A stretch of 58,819 nt of DNA from CAYRVF01 sp964427535 (GCA_964427535.1 CAYRVF010000011.1:1-58819), one strand, 5' to 3'; counted from the first letter of the stretch, positions 34,580 to 43,014 are shown. Notes: generated from the letters alone by a model not told the origin. Numbers and translations: made by a program.

Positions 34580-34948
34580 ATGTCGTCGATACTCAATCAA
34601 CGGGCGTTCGAGCATGCAAAGCAGCTTGTGGAGGAGGGACGGTTTGTCGCTGACGAGAGGGACATGTGGAGCGAACATCAGCCCTCGGCTGAGCAGGAAA
34701 GCCGGTTCATTGCGGAACACGGCTTTGCGGAGTATGGAAAGTGGTTTCTCGGCATCGACCCTGACGAACGCGAGAACACCAAAGCGCACTACACATTCCC
34801 CTACGGCGATTTCACCAAGGTACATCGCTGTGGAGTGCTCTCCGCCGAGTCGCGAGCCGGACAGTATCACTACTACGACATCGAGCGCGCGGCAGCGCAC
34901 CTCCACGGCATGCTGGACCTCGCCCAAGCCAACGTCACACAACGGTAG
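34580..34948 (+). CDS. Conserved small protein, FPYGDF family
   Basis: AGGAGA precedes the ATG by eight bases. The 122-residue product shows a conserved pattern that I recall from uncharacterised bacterial proteins: FAEYGKWFLGID, HYTFPYGDFTKVHRCGVLSAESRAGQY, and IERAAAHLHGMLD. It has no membrane helix. Function unknown; the aromatic and histidine residues suggest a compact cytosolic domain. It converges with the small gene that follows, and a terminator hairpin overlaps both stops. Confidence 0.8.
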   Translation: MSSILNQRAFEHAKQLVEEGRFVADERDMWSEHQPSAEQESRFIAEHGFAEYGKWFLGIDPDERENTKAHYTFPYGDFTKVHRCGVLSAESRAGQYHYYDIERAAAHLHGMLDLAQANVTQR

Positions 34949-34971
34949 CCCGCTCCTTGCGGGCTACTTTT
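34945..34971. terminator. Rho-independent terminator shared by convergent genes
   Basis: GTAGCCCGC (34945-34953), loop TCCTT, GCGGGCTAC (34959-34967), then TTTT. The stem contains the stop codon of the left gene and reaches the stop of the right gene, so it can serve both directions economically. Confidence 0.8.
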
Positions 34972-35194
34972 CTCTCCAGAGGAGCACCATGTACGCCTCG
35001 ACTTCGCTCTCGGTGACCCCATTCCTGAGGTGATACGGCGTCACGGCCAGCAGCTCCCACCCTTGGTCCGAAGCCTCTGCCGCAGTTCGCGCGACCTGAC
35101 CCGCCGCGACGTAGAGGCTCGCGAAATAGCCGTCTTGCGTTTCGACGTGCTCTGAGAAGTTGTCCGCGTCGAATACGCGATTCTCATCTGCCAT
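34964..35194 (-). CDS. Small protein, DUF4177-like
   Basis: The 76-residue product starts at ATG after GGAGGGATCAC. The segment AAEASDQGWELLAVTPYHLRN followed by EAYMVLLWREK resembles the small DUF4177-type fold (GWELVxV... yyLlf). No membrane helix. Role unknown. Confidence 0.65.
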   Translation of the reverse strand: MADENRVFDADNFSEHVETQDGYFASLYVAAGQVARTAAEASDQGWELLAVTPYHLRNGVTESEVEAYMVLLWREK

Positions 35195-35488
35195 GTGATC
35201 CCTCCGGCAGAGTATGTCCCTGCTGCCTGCGCGATTCTGCTTCGTGTTGTCTCGGTGGCATATCTAAAGAGTCTCTACGTATTTTCCGTGCCTGTCTGTC
35301 TTCTTCCGAACAGAACCATCGGCTCGTAACCCTCGTGCGCCGCGCAAATAGCGTGGCCTACACGACATCGTTGAAGCGCGCGACTAGCGCCCGCCTGACA
35401 TTCCCGTTAGAATGTTTCTGTCAGGGTGTCGCGGCTCCTGATTCGCCAGGTCGGCCGCGTCGCACAGACGGGAGGGAGACTCGCTGTC

Positions 35489-36442
35489 ATGGCGCAGGCG
35501 TCTCGGGATCGCGTGACGATCGAGCCACAGAGCGTCGATGCGCCGCTCTCGCGTGCGGCCATCTTTCTGGTGGTCATCATCGCGCAGGGCGACGAACCGC
35601 TGGAGCGCACCCGATCAGTTATCTCGGACATCGGCGGCCTCGTGCGGGCAGTCGGATTTCGCGACTTGAACGGCCATCTCTCATGCAACGTCGGCATTGG
35701 CAGCGACGCCTGGGATCGCCTCGGTCGGACCCACCGGCCGTCCAAATTGCACCCGTTCCCAGAGGTTCGCGGGGCCGCGCATACCGCTGTGTCGACGCCG
35801 GGTGACCTGCTCTTCCACATCCGCGCCGATCGCGGCGACCTCTGTTTCGAGCTCGAACGTCTCATCCTGAACGCGCTCGGCGACGCCGTGGCCGTGGTAG
35901 ACGAAGTGCAAGGGTTCCGCTATTTCGATGACCGCGATCTGCTCGGCTTCGTGGATGGCACAGAGAACCCAACCGGCAATGCACTCTACGAGGCGTCCCT
36001 CATCGGCGAGGAGGACCCCGAGTTCGCGGACGGCTCCTATGTCGTGGTGCAGAAATATCTCCACGACCTGACCGCCTGGGGCGCCCTCTCCGTCTCGGAG
36101 CAAGAAGCCGTCATCGGCCGCACGAAAGTCGAGAACGTCGAGCGCGACGACGCGGACGGACCAAAGTCGCACCGCAGCCTCAACACCATCGTCGACGCCG
36201 ACGGGACCGAGCACGACATTCTGCGCGACAACATGCCTTTCGGCCGGCCTGGGCGGGGCGAGTTCGGCACGTATTTCATCGGCTATGCACGCGATCTGGC
36301 AGTCATCGAGCGGATGATCCGCAACATGTTCGTTGGCGATCCAGCTGGTGAATACGATCGCATCCTCGACTTCTCAACCGCCGTCACCGGCACGACCTTC
36401 TTCGTTCCGTCGAATACCTTGCTGGAAGATCTCGGCTCGTGA
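35489..36442 (+). CDS. Dye-decolorizing (DyP-type) heme peroxidase
   Basis: The ATG at 35489 follows GGGAGGGA; an upstream in-frame start at 35426 lacks one. The 317-residue protein has the DyP hallmarks: distal GFVDGTENP with Asp156, proximal heme ligand His228 in KSHRSLNTIV, and NMPFGRPGRGEFGTYFIGYARD, which supplies the arginine. No Tat signal is visible, so it is cytosolic, like class B/P enzymes that are often encapsulin cargo. The C-terminus (FVPSNTLLEDLGS) has no cargo-loading extension. It uses hydrogen peroxide to oxidise dyes, porphyrins or Mn(II). Confidence 0.95.
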   Translation: MAQASRDRVTIEPQSVDAPLSRAAIFLVVIIAQGDEPLERTRSVISDIGGLVRAVGFRDLNGHLSCNVGIGSDAWDRLGRTHRPSKLHPFPEVRGAAHTAVSTPGDLLFHIRADRGDLCFELERLILNALGDAVAVVDEVQGFRYFDDRDLLGFVDGTENPTGNALYEASLIGEEDPEFADGSYVVVQKYLHDLTAWGALSVSEQEAVIGRTKVENVERDDADGPKSHRSLNTIVDADGTEHDILRDNMPFGRPGRGEFGTYFIGYARDLAVIERMIRNMFVGDPAGEYDRILDFSTAVTGTTFFVPSNTLLEDLGS

Positions 36443-36481
36443 ATAGCGGAGCGACGTCTCTCGAGTCGCACAGGATCCAGG

Positions 36482-37675
36482 CTATAGGAAATCACGCGTA
36501 GCACGCGAGGTGTAACTCGCCAGATCTTCCCGCTCGGCCGTCGCCGCGGCACTTGCATCCGCTGTAGTTTGCGGATGTTTCCCCCGGTGCTCTATCTCAA
36601 CGACAACTACACTCATGTCATCCCACCCTCCATGCTGCGTCGCACGGCTCATGAGCTGCTCTGCCGCCTGCCGCGGACTTGTTGTCCAGCGGAGGATGGC
36701 CTCGATCTCGGCGTCACGCACTTCCTGCCAAAGGCCATCCGAACAGAGGAGCAATTGTTCGCCCGGACGCACAATGGCAGTGAGGAGATCTACCCGCACA
36801 GACGCCTGTGGTCCGCCAAGGCCACGATAGATCAGATGCCTCCGTGGGTGGCTATAGATGGCCTCTGGCTCGAGTAGCCCGTTCGCGATCAGCGTGGAGA
36901 TGACGGAATGGTCTACCGTTAGTTGTCGAAGTCCGGCGGCCGGATCGAACAGATACGTCCGGCTGTCGCCGACATTGGCGACGTAAGCCGCACCGTCAGC
37001 GACCAGCACAGCGGTTGCGGTCGCGCCAGAGTTCACCTGATGTTCGGCGCCCCATGTGCGGACCTCATCGTGGGCCAACTCAATCGCATGCGCGAGGCAC
37101 TGGCCGTACCACGCGGGCCCCGCTGGCTGCGCGCGAGAATTGAGCATCGATGTGACGTGCGTGCCGATCACTTCGACCACGCGGCGACTAGATTCGGCAC
37201 CTTCCGCCGGTCCCCTCATGCCGTCCGCCACGACGAACAGACCGTACGGTTTCGAGCGCAGCGACCCCCCAATCGTTCCGTTCCAGACGAGTATGTTGTC
37301 CTGGTTGATGCCCTTGAGTCGCTGGCCCGCGATGGTCAGGCTCGCGGCAACTGGATAGAGATCGCCGCTGGTGACGTCCTCCTGTGGCTGCACCGTCGCC
37401 ACACGTACTTCGCTTTTGGCGGCGGCAGTCGCGACGCTCGTGTCGCCAGCGGGCGTCTCACGCTCGTCCCTCTCGGTCACGAGTGTCTGTTTCCGCCGAA
37501 GTCGCCACATAAGGGCTACGACAAGCGTCAGGAGGATTCCCACAAGGCCGACCACCACGCCACGCGGGTACCCCGCCAGCGATACCACATCGCTCAGGAT
37601 ACGTGCGGCGGGGGTGCCCCTGCCGCTCGGCCGCAGCCGTTCGCCCTGTTGGGCGGGTACGGCTGCGCGATCCAT
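36482..37675 (-). CDS. Membrane-anchored PP2C-type Ser/Thr phosphatase
   Basis: I choose the ATG at 37675 because in-frame sequence further upstream belongs to a decayed glycoside hydrolase. The 397-residue protein has one membrane helix (about 40-57, VVVGLVGILLTLVVALMW) and a PPM/PP2C domain: INQDNILV, VVADGMRGPAEGAESS with metal ligand Asp151, GATATAVLVADGAAYVANVGDSR, LLLCSDGLWQEV and WDDMSVVVV. The usual DGMGG is DGMRG and the final GGxDN is GWDDM; the aspartates are kept. It would remove phosphate from Ser/Thr, perhaps opposing kinases such as the one at 1776. No good Shine-Dalgarno is visible. Confidence 0.85.
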   Translation of the reverse strand: MDRAAVPAQQGERLRPSGRGTPAARILSDVVSLAGYPRGVVVGLVGILLTLVVALMWRLRRKQTLVTERDERETPAGDTSVATAAAKSEVRVATVQPQEDVTSGDLYPVAASLTIAGQRLKGINQDNILVWNGTIGGSLRSKPYGLFVVADGMRGPAEGAESSRRVVEVIGTHVTSMLNSRAQPAGPAWYGQCLAHAIELAHDEVRTWGAEHQVNSGATATAVLVADGAAYVANVGDSRTYLFDPAAGLRQLTVDHSVISTLIANGLLEPEAIYSHPRRHLIYRGLGGPQASVRVDLLTAIVRPGEQLLLCSDGLWQEVRDAEIEAILRWTTSPRQAAEQLMSRATQHGGWDDMSVVVVEIEHRGKHPQTTADASAAATAEREDLASYTSRATRDFL

Positions 37676-37689
37676 TGACGTGAACCACG

Positions 37690-38341
37690 AACCGGTGACA
37701 ACGATTCCCACGACAGGCCCAGTGCCAAGTCGCCGTCTCGACCCCACGCCGTTTACCCACCGCTGAACGTCGATCCAGTCGCTGATCCACGACTGTTCTG
37801 AATATGCGTGTGTGTTGTCGGCGGTGTACCGCAGCCCGTTCTCGTCAGTTGAGGTGCCGGATTCAGATCGATGGTCATCCAGAATGACGTGCAGGCCGAT
37901 GGAGCCAGCCTAGTTGATGATCAGCGCGAGAATATCGCGTGCCCGCTTGCCACGGCAGGAAGGACATGCCCGTGTCGGCTATAGATCGACCGTGGAGTTG
38001 GTCTCCCACATCTCGTTGGAGAACGGAATGCGCACCGCGTTGAAGTGATAGGCCTTGGTCTCTCTGAGGATGTCTGTATAATCCCGCCTATCCAGTCCGA
38101 ACACGACCGCCTGGGGCGTCTCGGCCCCATACCAACTGACACCTGCTATCACAAATGGCGTACCCGTCGGCGAATGAATGTCCACCCCCCGCGTGGTCCA
38201 ACCAGCCAATATCGGTTTGCTGCTCGGCTGGGCTGGATGACGCGACACTGGATCACGCGATACAGGAGCAGTGCGTAAGAGCACCGTTGCAACCGCTACG
38301 ACCACGAGGATACGGAACATTACCAGCAGGTATACACGCAT
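37690..38341 (-). pseudogene. Decayed family 5 glycoside hydrolase (endoglucanase-like)
   Basis: From the ATG at 38341 the frame encodes a signal anchor (VYLLVMFRILVVVAVATVLL) and a typical GH5 start: TRGVDIHSPTGTPFVIAGVSWYG, DYTDILRETKAYHFNAVRIPFSNEMW. It stops at TAG (37979-37981). The same frame continues as recognisable GH5 sequence: RDILALIIN, a second TAG where tyrosine is expected (37905-37907), then AGSIGLHVILDDHRSESG, EQSWISDWIDVQRWVNG and GPVVGIVV. The catalytic-acid NEP is absent where homology fades at the PP2C start. Two nonsense codons and lost C-terminal half mean no active enzyme. Confidence 0.8.
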
Positions 38342-39174
38342 ACTCACCGGCCACTAATCCTGATATCACTGCACTGCGTACCAGAACATCCGTCCACCAC
38401 ATGACACTGCTTCCAGACGGCACAGTCCCGCGCAAGAATGGTCGAGCTACACGCCCCAAAATGCTAGAGCGTACAGGTCGGCCTCCCCCAAGCCAGACCT
38501 TCGGATGGCTTGATTGTAGATGGTACATCTTACCGAAGTGTGTCAAAGCGATGACAATCCGATCGCACCCACAGGTACATAGACATCAAGTTAGCGCCCC
38601 GTCCTCGGCGCTGATAGAACACTGCATCTGTATTACGCCCAGGCCCTTGCTGAATCCATGGGCGCCACCGATATGTCGTCGGCGTTCTCCATTAACAGTC
38701 GTTTTCAAGAACACTCGTTTGCAAGCGCGGACAGCTAGGCCGATTCTCAGACGTGAGGGGCAGGTGGTGGCAGCCCCTATTTCCACTGGCTAAGAGATAT
38801 CGCCCATTACAGCTTCTGTTGCATCTACTTCAAACATGACTAGGTGCGGCGGTTAAGTGGGTCAGACTTTGTCCACTGTATGGGGCAAGGCTGTACATCT
38901 TAATGGTCCACGCCACATTCCGCGTGCCCGGCGGGAATTGCACATTTGGAGGGTGTTGGCGCCGATTCGCCAGCATATGCTCACATCATGGACACCGGAC
39001 ACATGGACGTGTCCTCCCATCGCAGCGGTTGCCCCGAATCGGCTCAGGTGATCACAGACGAGCGCCGAAGCGCCACGAACGCACGGACGAACGCGCCAGA
39101 GTCGAGGCACACGCAGGGATATCCATTCTCGCCCATCAGCCCCGAGATCCGGCAACGTGAAGTGGAGGAAGACG
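38342..39174. other. Gene-poor region with coding debris
   Basis: About 830 bases behind the decayed glycoside hydrolase. No intact gene was recognised. On the plus strand, 38595-38738 reads a strongly protein-like stretch between two stops (LGADRTLHLYYAQALAESMG, then SSAFSINSRFQEHSFASADS) without a start codon, suggesting a relic. The rest shows no domain. GGAGG at 39163-39167 is the ribosome-binding site of the next gene. Confidence 0.4.
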
Positions 39175-40077
39175 ATGCAGGTGCGAGATAAGTTCGGAAA
39201 CGGCGAGTGGCCAACTGTTGCGACTGAGACACAGCGTCACACATCGCACGCTCGCTTGCACCTGCTGCCACAGAGCACCGTGAGCACGCCGAAGTCGCAA
39301 CGGACGACCAGTGCACCGAGCAAACGCGGTCCGAGAGCGTTGAATGAGGCACTTGAGCAGATGGACTACGCGCTCAATCTCGCCAGCCATGAACTCAAGA
39401 CACCTCTGACGACGATTTTGGGCTGTTTGCAACTGATCGGAGCCAAGGTCGACCACCTCGCCATGTCGTCTCCCGACGCCGTCGACGTGGAGAACACCCG
39501 CGCCAGGATTTACGAACTGCTGGCGCTGGCGACTCGGGGTGTCGATATCGAAGAACGGCTCGCGGACGATCTGGTGGATGCTTGGCGTATCCAGTCCGCC
39601 GAGCTCACCGTGCGCCCTGAGGTATGCGACCTGGGACAGATTGTCGCCTATGTCGTTGCTGCCCAGCGCATCGCCTCGCCTAAGCGACTGCTCCATCTCG
39701 ATGTGCCAGACCAGTCCATTGTGGTGTTTGCCGATCACACACGGGTGACACAGGTGGTCACCAACTATCTCACAAACGCCCTGAAGTATTCACCGAAGGA
39801 TCGCCCGGTCGAGGTGCGGGTCGAGGTTCACCCGGTCGCCACGCGCGTGTCGGTACGCGATTTCGGGCCAGGCTTGGAACAGGAGGAGGTCACACGCGTA
39901 TGGGAACGGTTCTATCAGGTCCCCGGCGCGCGGGCGCACAGTACCACCAGCTCAGGACTCGGCCTCGGCCTCTACATCGCGCGAGATCGTTCAGCGGCAC
40001 GGCGGCCAGGTGGGAGTCGAGAGCCTTCCGGAGGAGGGCGCTACATTCTGGTTTACGCTGCCACTGCTGCCCGTTGA
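39175..40077 (+). CDS. Sensor histidine kinase with 3' frameshift
   Basis: GGAGG seven bases upstream supports the ATG at 39175. The product has a polar N-terminus (1-60), a HisKA domain with His72 in NLASHELKTPLTTIL, and an HATPase domain: NYLTNALKYSPKD, VRDFGPGLEQEEV, GLGLGLYIAR. There is no membrane helix, so it is cytosolic. After GLYIAR (about 39982-39987) the frame turns into Arg/Pro-rich sequence. Another frame continues the family pattern (EIVQRHGGQVGVESLPEEG, ATFWFTLPLLP) to TAG 40087-40089. Restoring two bases (CGA GAG ATC for CGA GATC) would give the full enzyme. It pairs with the OmpR-type gene 106 bases downstream. Confidence 0.8.
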   Translation: MQVRDKFGNGEWPTVATETQRHTSHARLHLLPQSTVSTPKSQRTTSAPSKRGPRALNEALEQMDYALNLASHELKTPLTTILGCLQLIGAKVDHLAMSSPDAVDVENTRARIYELLALATRGVDIEERLADDLVDAWRIQSAELTVRPEVCDLGQIVAYVVAAQRIASPKRLLHLDVPDQSIVVFADHTRVTQVVTNYLTNALKYSPKDRPVEVRVEVHPVATRVSVRDFGPGLEQEEVTRVWERFYQVPGARAHSTTSSGLGLGLYIARDRSAARRPGGSREPSGGGRYILVYAATAAR

Positions 40078-40195
40078 GCAAGACGCATAGGAGCGCATGC
40101 CGAGAGACAGAACGCGGTGCGAAGGATACGTCGCCGGGGTTGTACGCATCACGAAGCGACAGCGCGCACCGGCCACAAACAAGTGAGGGACTTCA

Positions 40196-40942
40196 GTGAT
40201 TAGGACGCATCAGAGTATGGCGCCAGCAGTTGGAGACGTACGGACGAATCGCACGCGGCGCATTCTCATCGCTGACGACGACGAATTGGCGCGGGGCCTG
40301 CTCGCCGAGTGGTTAGAGCAGGAGGGCTATCAGGTGGAGCAGGCCGCCGACGGCCGTCAGGCGCTGGCAGCCATCGCCCGCGTGCTGCCCGATCTCGTGC
40401 TCCTGGACGTGAAGATGCCCGCCATCGACGGGCTGGAAGTCGCGCGCCGCGTGCATACCGCGAGCAATCTGCCCATCATCATGGTCAGTGCCCTGAGCGA
40501 CGATGTGGATCGCGTGGCCGGGCTCAGCGCCGGCTCGGATGACTACGTCACCAACCCCGTGCGCCCCCGCGAGCTGCTCTTGCGCATCCAGGGCCTCCTG
40601 CGGCGGGTCGAGGCGCGGGAAGAGGCGCAGCCGGCGCTGGAGGGGGACCTGCGCTTCGAGGAGTTGGTGATTCGGCCGCAGCTACGCAGTGTGCAGCGCG
40701 GCGGCGGCGCGATCGAGTTGAGCGCCAACGAGTTTGACCTGCTCTACTTCCTCGCGTCGCATCCGCGCCAGGTCTTCACCCGCCAGCAGCTGCTCGAACG
40801 GGTCTGGCACTATGCCTACACCGGCGACGTGAGCACGGTGACGGTGCATATGTCGCGCTTGCGCAAGAAGGTGGAGGCCGATCCAGCCAATCCACGCCAT
40901 CTGCGCACCGTCTGGAGCTACGGCTACAAGTTCGAGCCGTAA
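40196..40942 (+). CDS. OmpR/PhoB-family response regulator with altered receiver Lys
   Basis: GAGGG seven bases before GTG 40196 supports this start. The 248-residue product has a receiver domain (22-140: acidic triad Asp27-29, acceptor Asp71 in LLDVKMP) and a winged-helix DNA-binding domain (LSANEFDLLYFLASHP, VTVHMSRLRKKVEADP, TVWSYGYKFEP). The near-invariant receiver lysine in the VTKP motif is Asn120 (DDYVTNPVRPREL). That lysine contacts the phosphoryl group and drives the switch, so signalling may be altered or phosphorylation-independent. It lies directly behind the frameshifted kinase. Confidence 0.92.
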   Translation: MIRTHQSMAPAVGDVRTNRTRRILIADDDELARGLLAEWLEQEGYQVEQAADGRQALAAIARVLPDLVLLDVKMPAIDGLEVARRVHTASNLPIIMVSALSDDVDRVAGLSAGSDDYVTNPVRPRELLLRIQGLLRRVEAREEAQPALEGDLRFEELVIRPQLRSVQRGGGAIELSANEFDLLYFLASHPRQVFTRQQLLERVWHYAYTGDVSTVTVHMSRLRKKVEADPANPRHLRTVWSYGYKFEP

Positions 40943-41021
40943 CGCGACCATGGGCATGGGCGTTGGGTTGCTCCGATGAGAGCTGTGCGACTGTATCTAT
41001 TGTGAAGGAAGGAGACCTCAA

Positions 41022-41306
41022 ATGGTGACGTTTCACTGCATGTTCTGTGGTGTGAAGTATTTCACCGCTGGGATCGTCGCCTGCGCCATCTGTGGGCAGA
41101 CGCTGGCCTCTGGCTGGTTGGTCGAGGTACCACTTGAGCAAGCGCCCATGCGTCCTGTGCCAATAGCCACCGAGCGGCGTGGTGGAGATGCGGTTCGGCT
41201 GGTGAGTGTGCATACGAGAGGGCACCGACACGAACGTGGGCACACGCACGAGCACATGTCACCGTCTCAATTGCGACACACGCACGCTCTGCCCCATGCG
41301 GCGTAA
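41022..41306 (+). CDS. Zinc-ribbon protein with His-rich tail
   Basis: A purine-rich site (GGAAGGAGACC) precedes the ATG. The 94-residue product begins with two CxxC knuckles (CMFCGVKYF and CAICGQTLA), a zinc ribbon, and ends with ten histidines within its last ~35 residues (HTRGHRHERGHTHEHM, LRHTHALPHAA), a probable extra metal site. No enzyme domain. It may bind zinc or nickel and interact with nucleic acid or protein; unknown role. The HTH gene follows 50 bases later. Confidence 0.75.
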   Translation: MVTFHCMFCGVKYFTAGIVACAICGQTLASGWLVEVPLEQAPMRPVPIATERRGGDAVRLVSVHTRGHRHERGHTHEHMSPSQLRHTHALPHAA

Positions 41307-41356
41307 ATAGGAGACGAAGACGCAAAATGTGACGCATCCAAAAGGAGAGGAGCACG

Positions 41357-41776
41357 ATGATGAGGCACCACCAGTTGCATACGCAAGACGTGGATCACTC
41401 GGCTCAGTATGTTAGCGCCACGCCTGCCGCTCTAGTCAGCATGGACGACGGAACGATGCCCTCCACACAGACCGCGCCACGCGACAGGGCACGCCAGGGG
41501 GAGCAGGCAATCCGGGCGATGGGTCTCGACGGGATCGTACTTGGCGGCGCGACGATCCGGCGGATGCGGCGGACTACCGGCCTGTCGACAGCCGCGCTGG
41601 CTGACAGCATCGGCTGTAGTGGGGCACTCGTGCGGGCTTGGGAAACCGGCCGCCGCATTTGTCCTCCGCACCTCTATCTGCCCCTCCTGGATATGATTGC
41701 ACGTGCCCGCGATGACGATGTGGTCAACGCCATGACAAGTCGACCCATGCGTCATGCCAGTGTCGCCGCGCGCTAG
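41357..41776 (+). CDS. Small helix-turn-helix (XRE-like) DNA-binding protein
   Basis: GGAGAGGAG precedes tandem ATG codons. The 139-residue product has a polar first half and an XRE-type HTH near 65-105: GGATIRRMRRTTGLSTAALADSIGCSGALVRAWETGRRICPP. There is no sensor domain. It is probably a small transcription factor, perhaps linked to the zinc-ribbon gene just upstream on the same strand. Confidence 0.8.
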   Translation: MMRHHQLHTQDVDHSAQYVSATPAALVSMDDGTMPSTQTAPRDRARQGEQAIRAMGLDGIVLGGATIRRMRRTTGLSTAALADSIGCSGALVRAWETGRRICPPHLYLPLLDMIARARDDDVVNAMTSRPMRHASVAAR

Positions 41777-41973
41777 CGTGCCGCGTAAGACGGCATTCTT
41801 CAGCAGCAGCGAAGGCGAGCCGCGGGCTCGTCTTCTTCACCATCCTCAGAATACATCTAAGCGCAGCCGTGGGCTCGCAAGTCCATACTTTGGGCAACAC
41901 TCTCCGCAACACGCTGGTGTACGCTCGCGTGTGCTGCTTCCTGCGGCCTCGGGCCCACGGTGACGTGGCCTCA

Positions 41974-42909
41974 CTACGCGAATGGGGTGTTGAAGTAGTG
42001 GCCCTGTTCGAGATCGTCGATGAGCCCCAAATGGGTCGGCTGCCATCCCATGAGTTCGCGGGTCAGTGCGCTCGAGGCCGGACTGTCGAGTCCGATGAAG
42101 CCGGCCATCCAGCCAAAATGCTCGCCTGCGTCTGCGGGAGAGACGGCGACCACCGGGAGTTCGAGATGCCGTCCGATTACCTCGGCCACGGCGCGGATAG
42201 GCACGCCCTCATCACCGACCGCGTGCAGCACCGATCCGGCTGGGGCCTTCTCCACAGCCAGGCGGAAGAGGTGCGCGGCATCGAGCCGGTGTACAGCGGG
42301 CCAGCGGTTGGACCCGTCGTCGATGTAGCCCGAGACGCCTTTTCTGCGGGCGATGCCGACGAGGGCCGCCATGAAGCCGTTATCGCCGTCGCCGTGCACC
42401 GTCGGGGGGAGGCGCAGAACGGACGAGCGGATGCCCCGGGCAGCGAGGGAGAGCGTCAGTTGCGCCGTGCCCTGCCGCGTCTGCGGCCCGCCGCTCAGAT
42501 GCGCCGACTCCGAGGCGGGACCACGCCCATCCCGTTCGGTCACCACACGCCCCGGCACGAGCCCGAGCACGCCAGAGGCGATGACGAACGGTCGATTGCT
42601 CCCCGCAAGCACCTCGCCGAATGTCTCGACCGCGAAACGATCGGCATCGGCAGCGCCCTGAAAATCCCCTGTGAAGGCGATGTCGTGCTTGAACGCGAGG
42701 TGGATCACGCCATCCGAGGCGGCGGCTGCACTCCGCAGAACGTTGAGATCATCAATCGTGCCGCGCTGCACCTCCGCGCCAGCGGCAGTGAGGGCGGCCG
42801 CTGAGGTATCCGAGCGAGCGAGTCCGACGACGTGATGGCCAGCGCCAATAAGCTCGGGAACGACTGCGGAGCCGATCCAGCCGGACGCGCCGGTGACAAA
42901 TACGCGCAT
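41974..42909 (-). CDS. NAD(P)-dependent epimerase/dehydratase-family (extended SDR) protein
   Basis: GGAGGT five bases upstream fixes the ATG at 42909. The 311-residue product has the N-terminal NAD(P) motif VFVTGASGWIGSAVVPEL, typical of atypical/extended SDRs, then GLARSDTSAAALTAAGAEVQRGTIDDL and VIHLAFKHD. The usual YxxxK is not evident in order, which fits the atypical group that acts as NmrA- or dihydroflavonol-reductase-like proteins. It is divergently paired with a TetR gene, and two operator-like palindromes lie between them, so repression by that TetR is very likely. Confidence 0.88.
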   Translation of the reverse strand: MRVFVTGASGWIGSAVVPELIGAGHHVVGLARSDTSAAALTAAGAEVQRGTIDDLNVLRSAAAASDGVIHLAFKHDIAFTGDFQGAADADRFAVETFGEVLAGSNRPFVIASGVLGLVPGRVVTERDGRGPASESAHLSGGPQTRQGTAQLTLSLAARGIRSSVLRLPPTVHGDGDNGFMAALVGIARRKGVSGYIDDGSNRWPAVHRLDAAHLFRLAVEKAPAGSVLHAVGDEGVPIRAVAEVIGRHLELPVVAVSPADAGEHFGWMAGFIGLDSPASSALTRELMGWQPTHLGLIDDLEQGHYFNTPFA

Positions 42910-42966
42910 GCAATACCTCCAGGCAAAGGACGATCCTGGCAACAGGACCAGCAGATCGAGAGAGTG

Positions 42967-42983
42967 ATGTCAGTCACTGACAT
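42967..42983. promoter_or_regulatory. TetR operator, copy 1
   Basis: ATGTCAGT-C-ACTGACAT is a perfect 8+8 inverted repeat around one base. It lies 58 bases upstream of the epimerase start, in the divergent spacer. Confidence 0.75.
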
Positions 42984-42997
42984 AGCAATCGTATCTG

Positions 42998-43014
42998 ATG
43001 TCAGTCACTGTCGT
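42998..43014. promoter_or_regulatory. TetR operator, copy 2
   Basis: ATGTCAGT-C-ACTGTCGT repeats copy 1 exactly 31 bases (three helical turns) away, with two changes in the right half. It covers the probable -35 region of the tetR promoter, which suggests autorepression. Confidence 0.7.

Noticed and set aside
37676..37747. Earlier GTG start for the PP2C gene
   Set aside because: The added 24 residues match the decaying GH5 sequence in the same frame, so ATG 37675 is preferred.
38860..38885. GTGG...CCAC inverted repeat near GTGGGTCAGACTTTGTCCAC, considered as an insertion-sequence end
   Set aside because: No second copy, no transposase fragment and no target duplication were seen.
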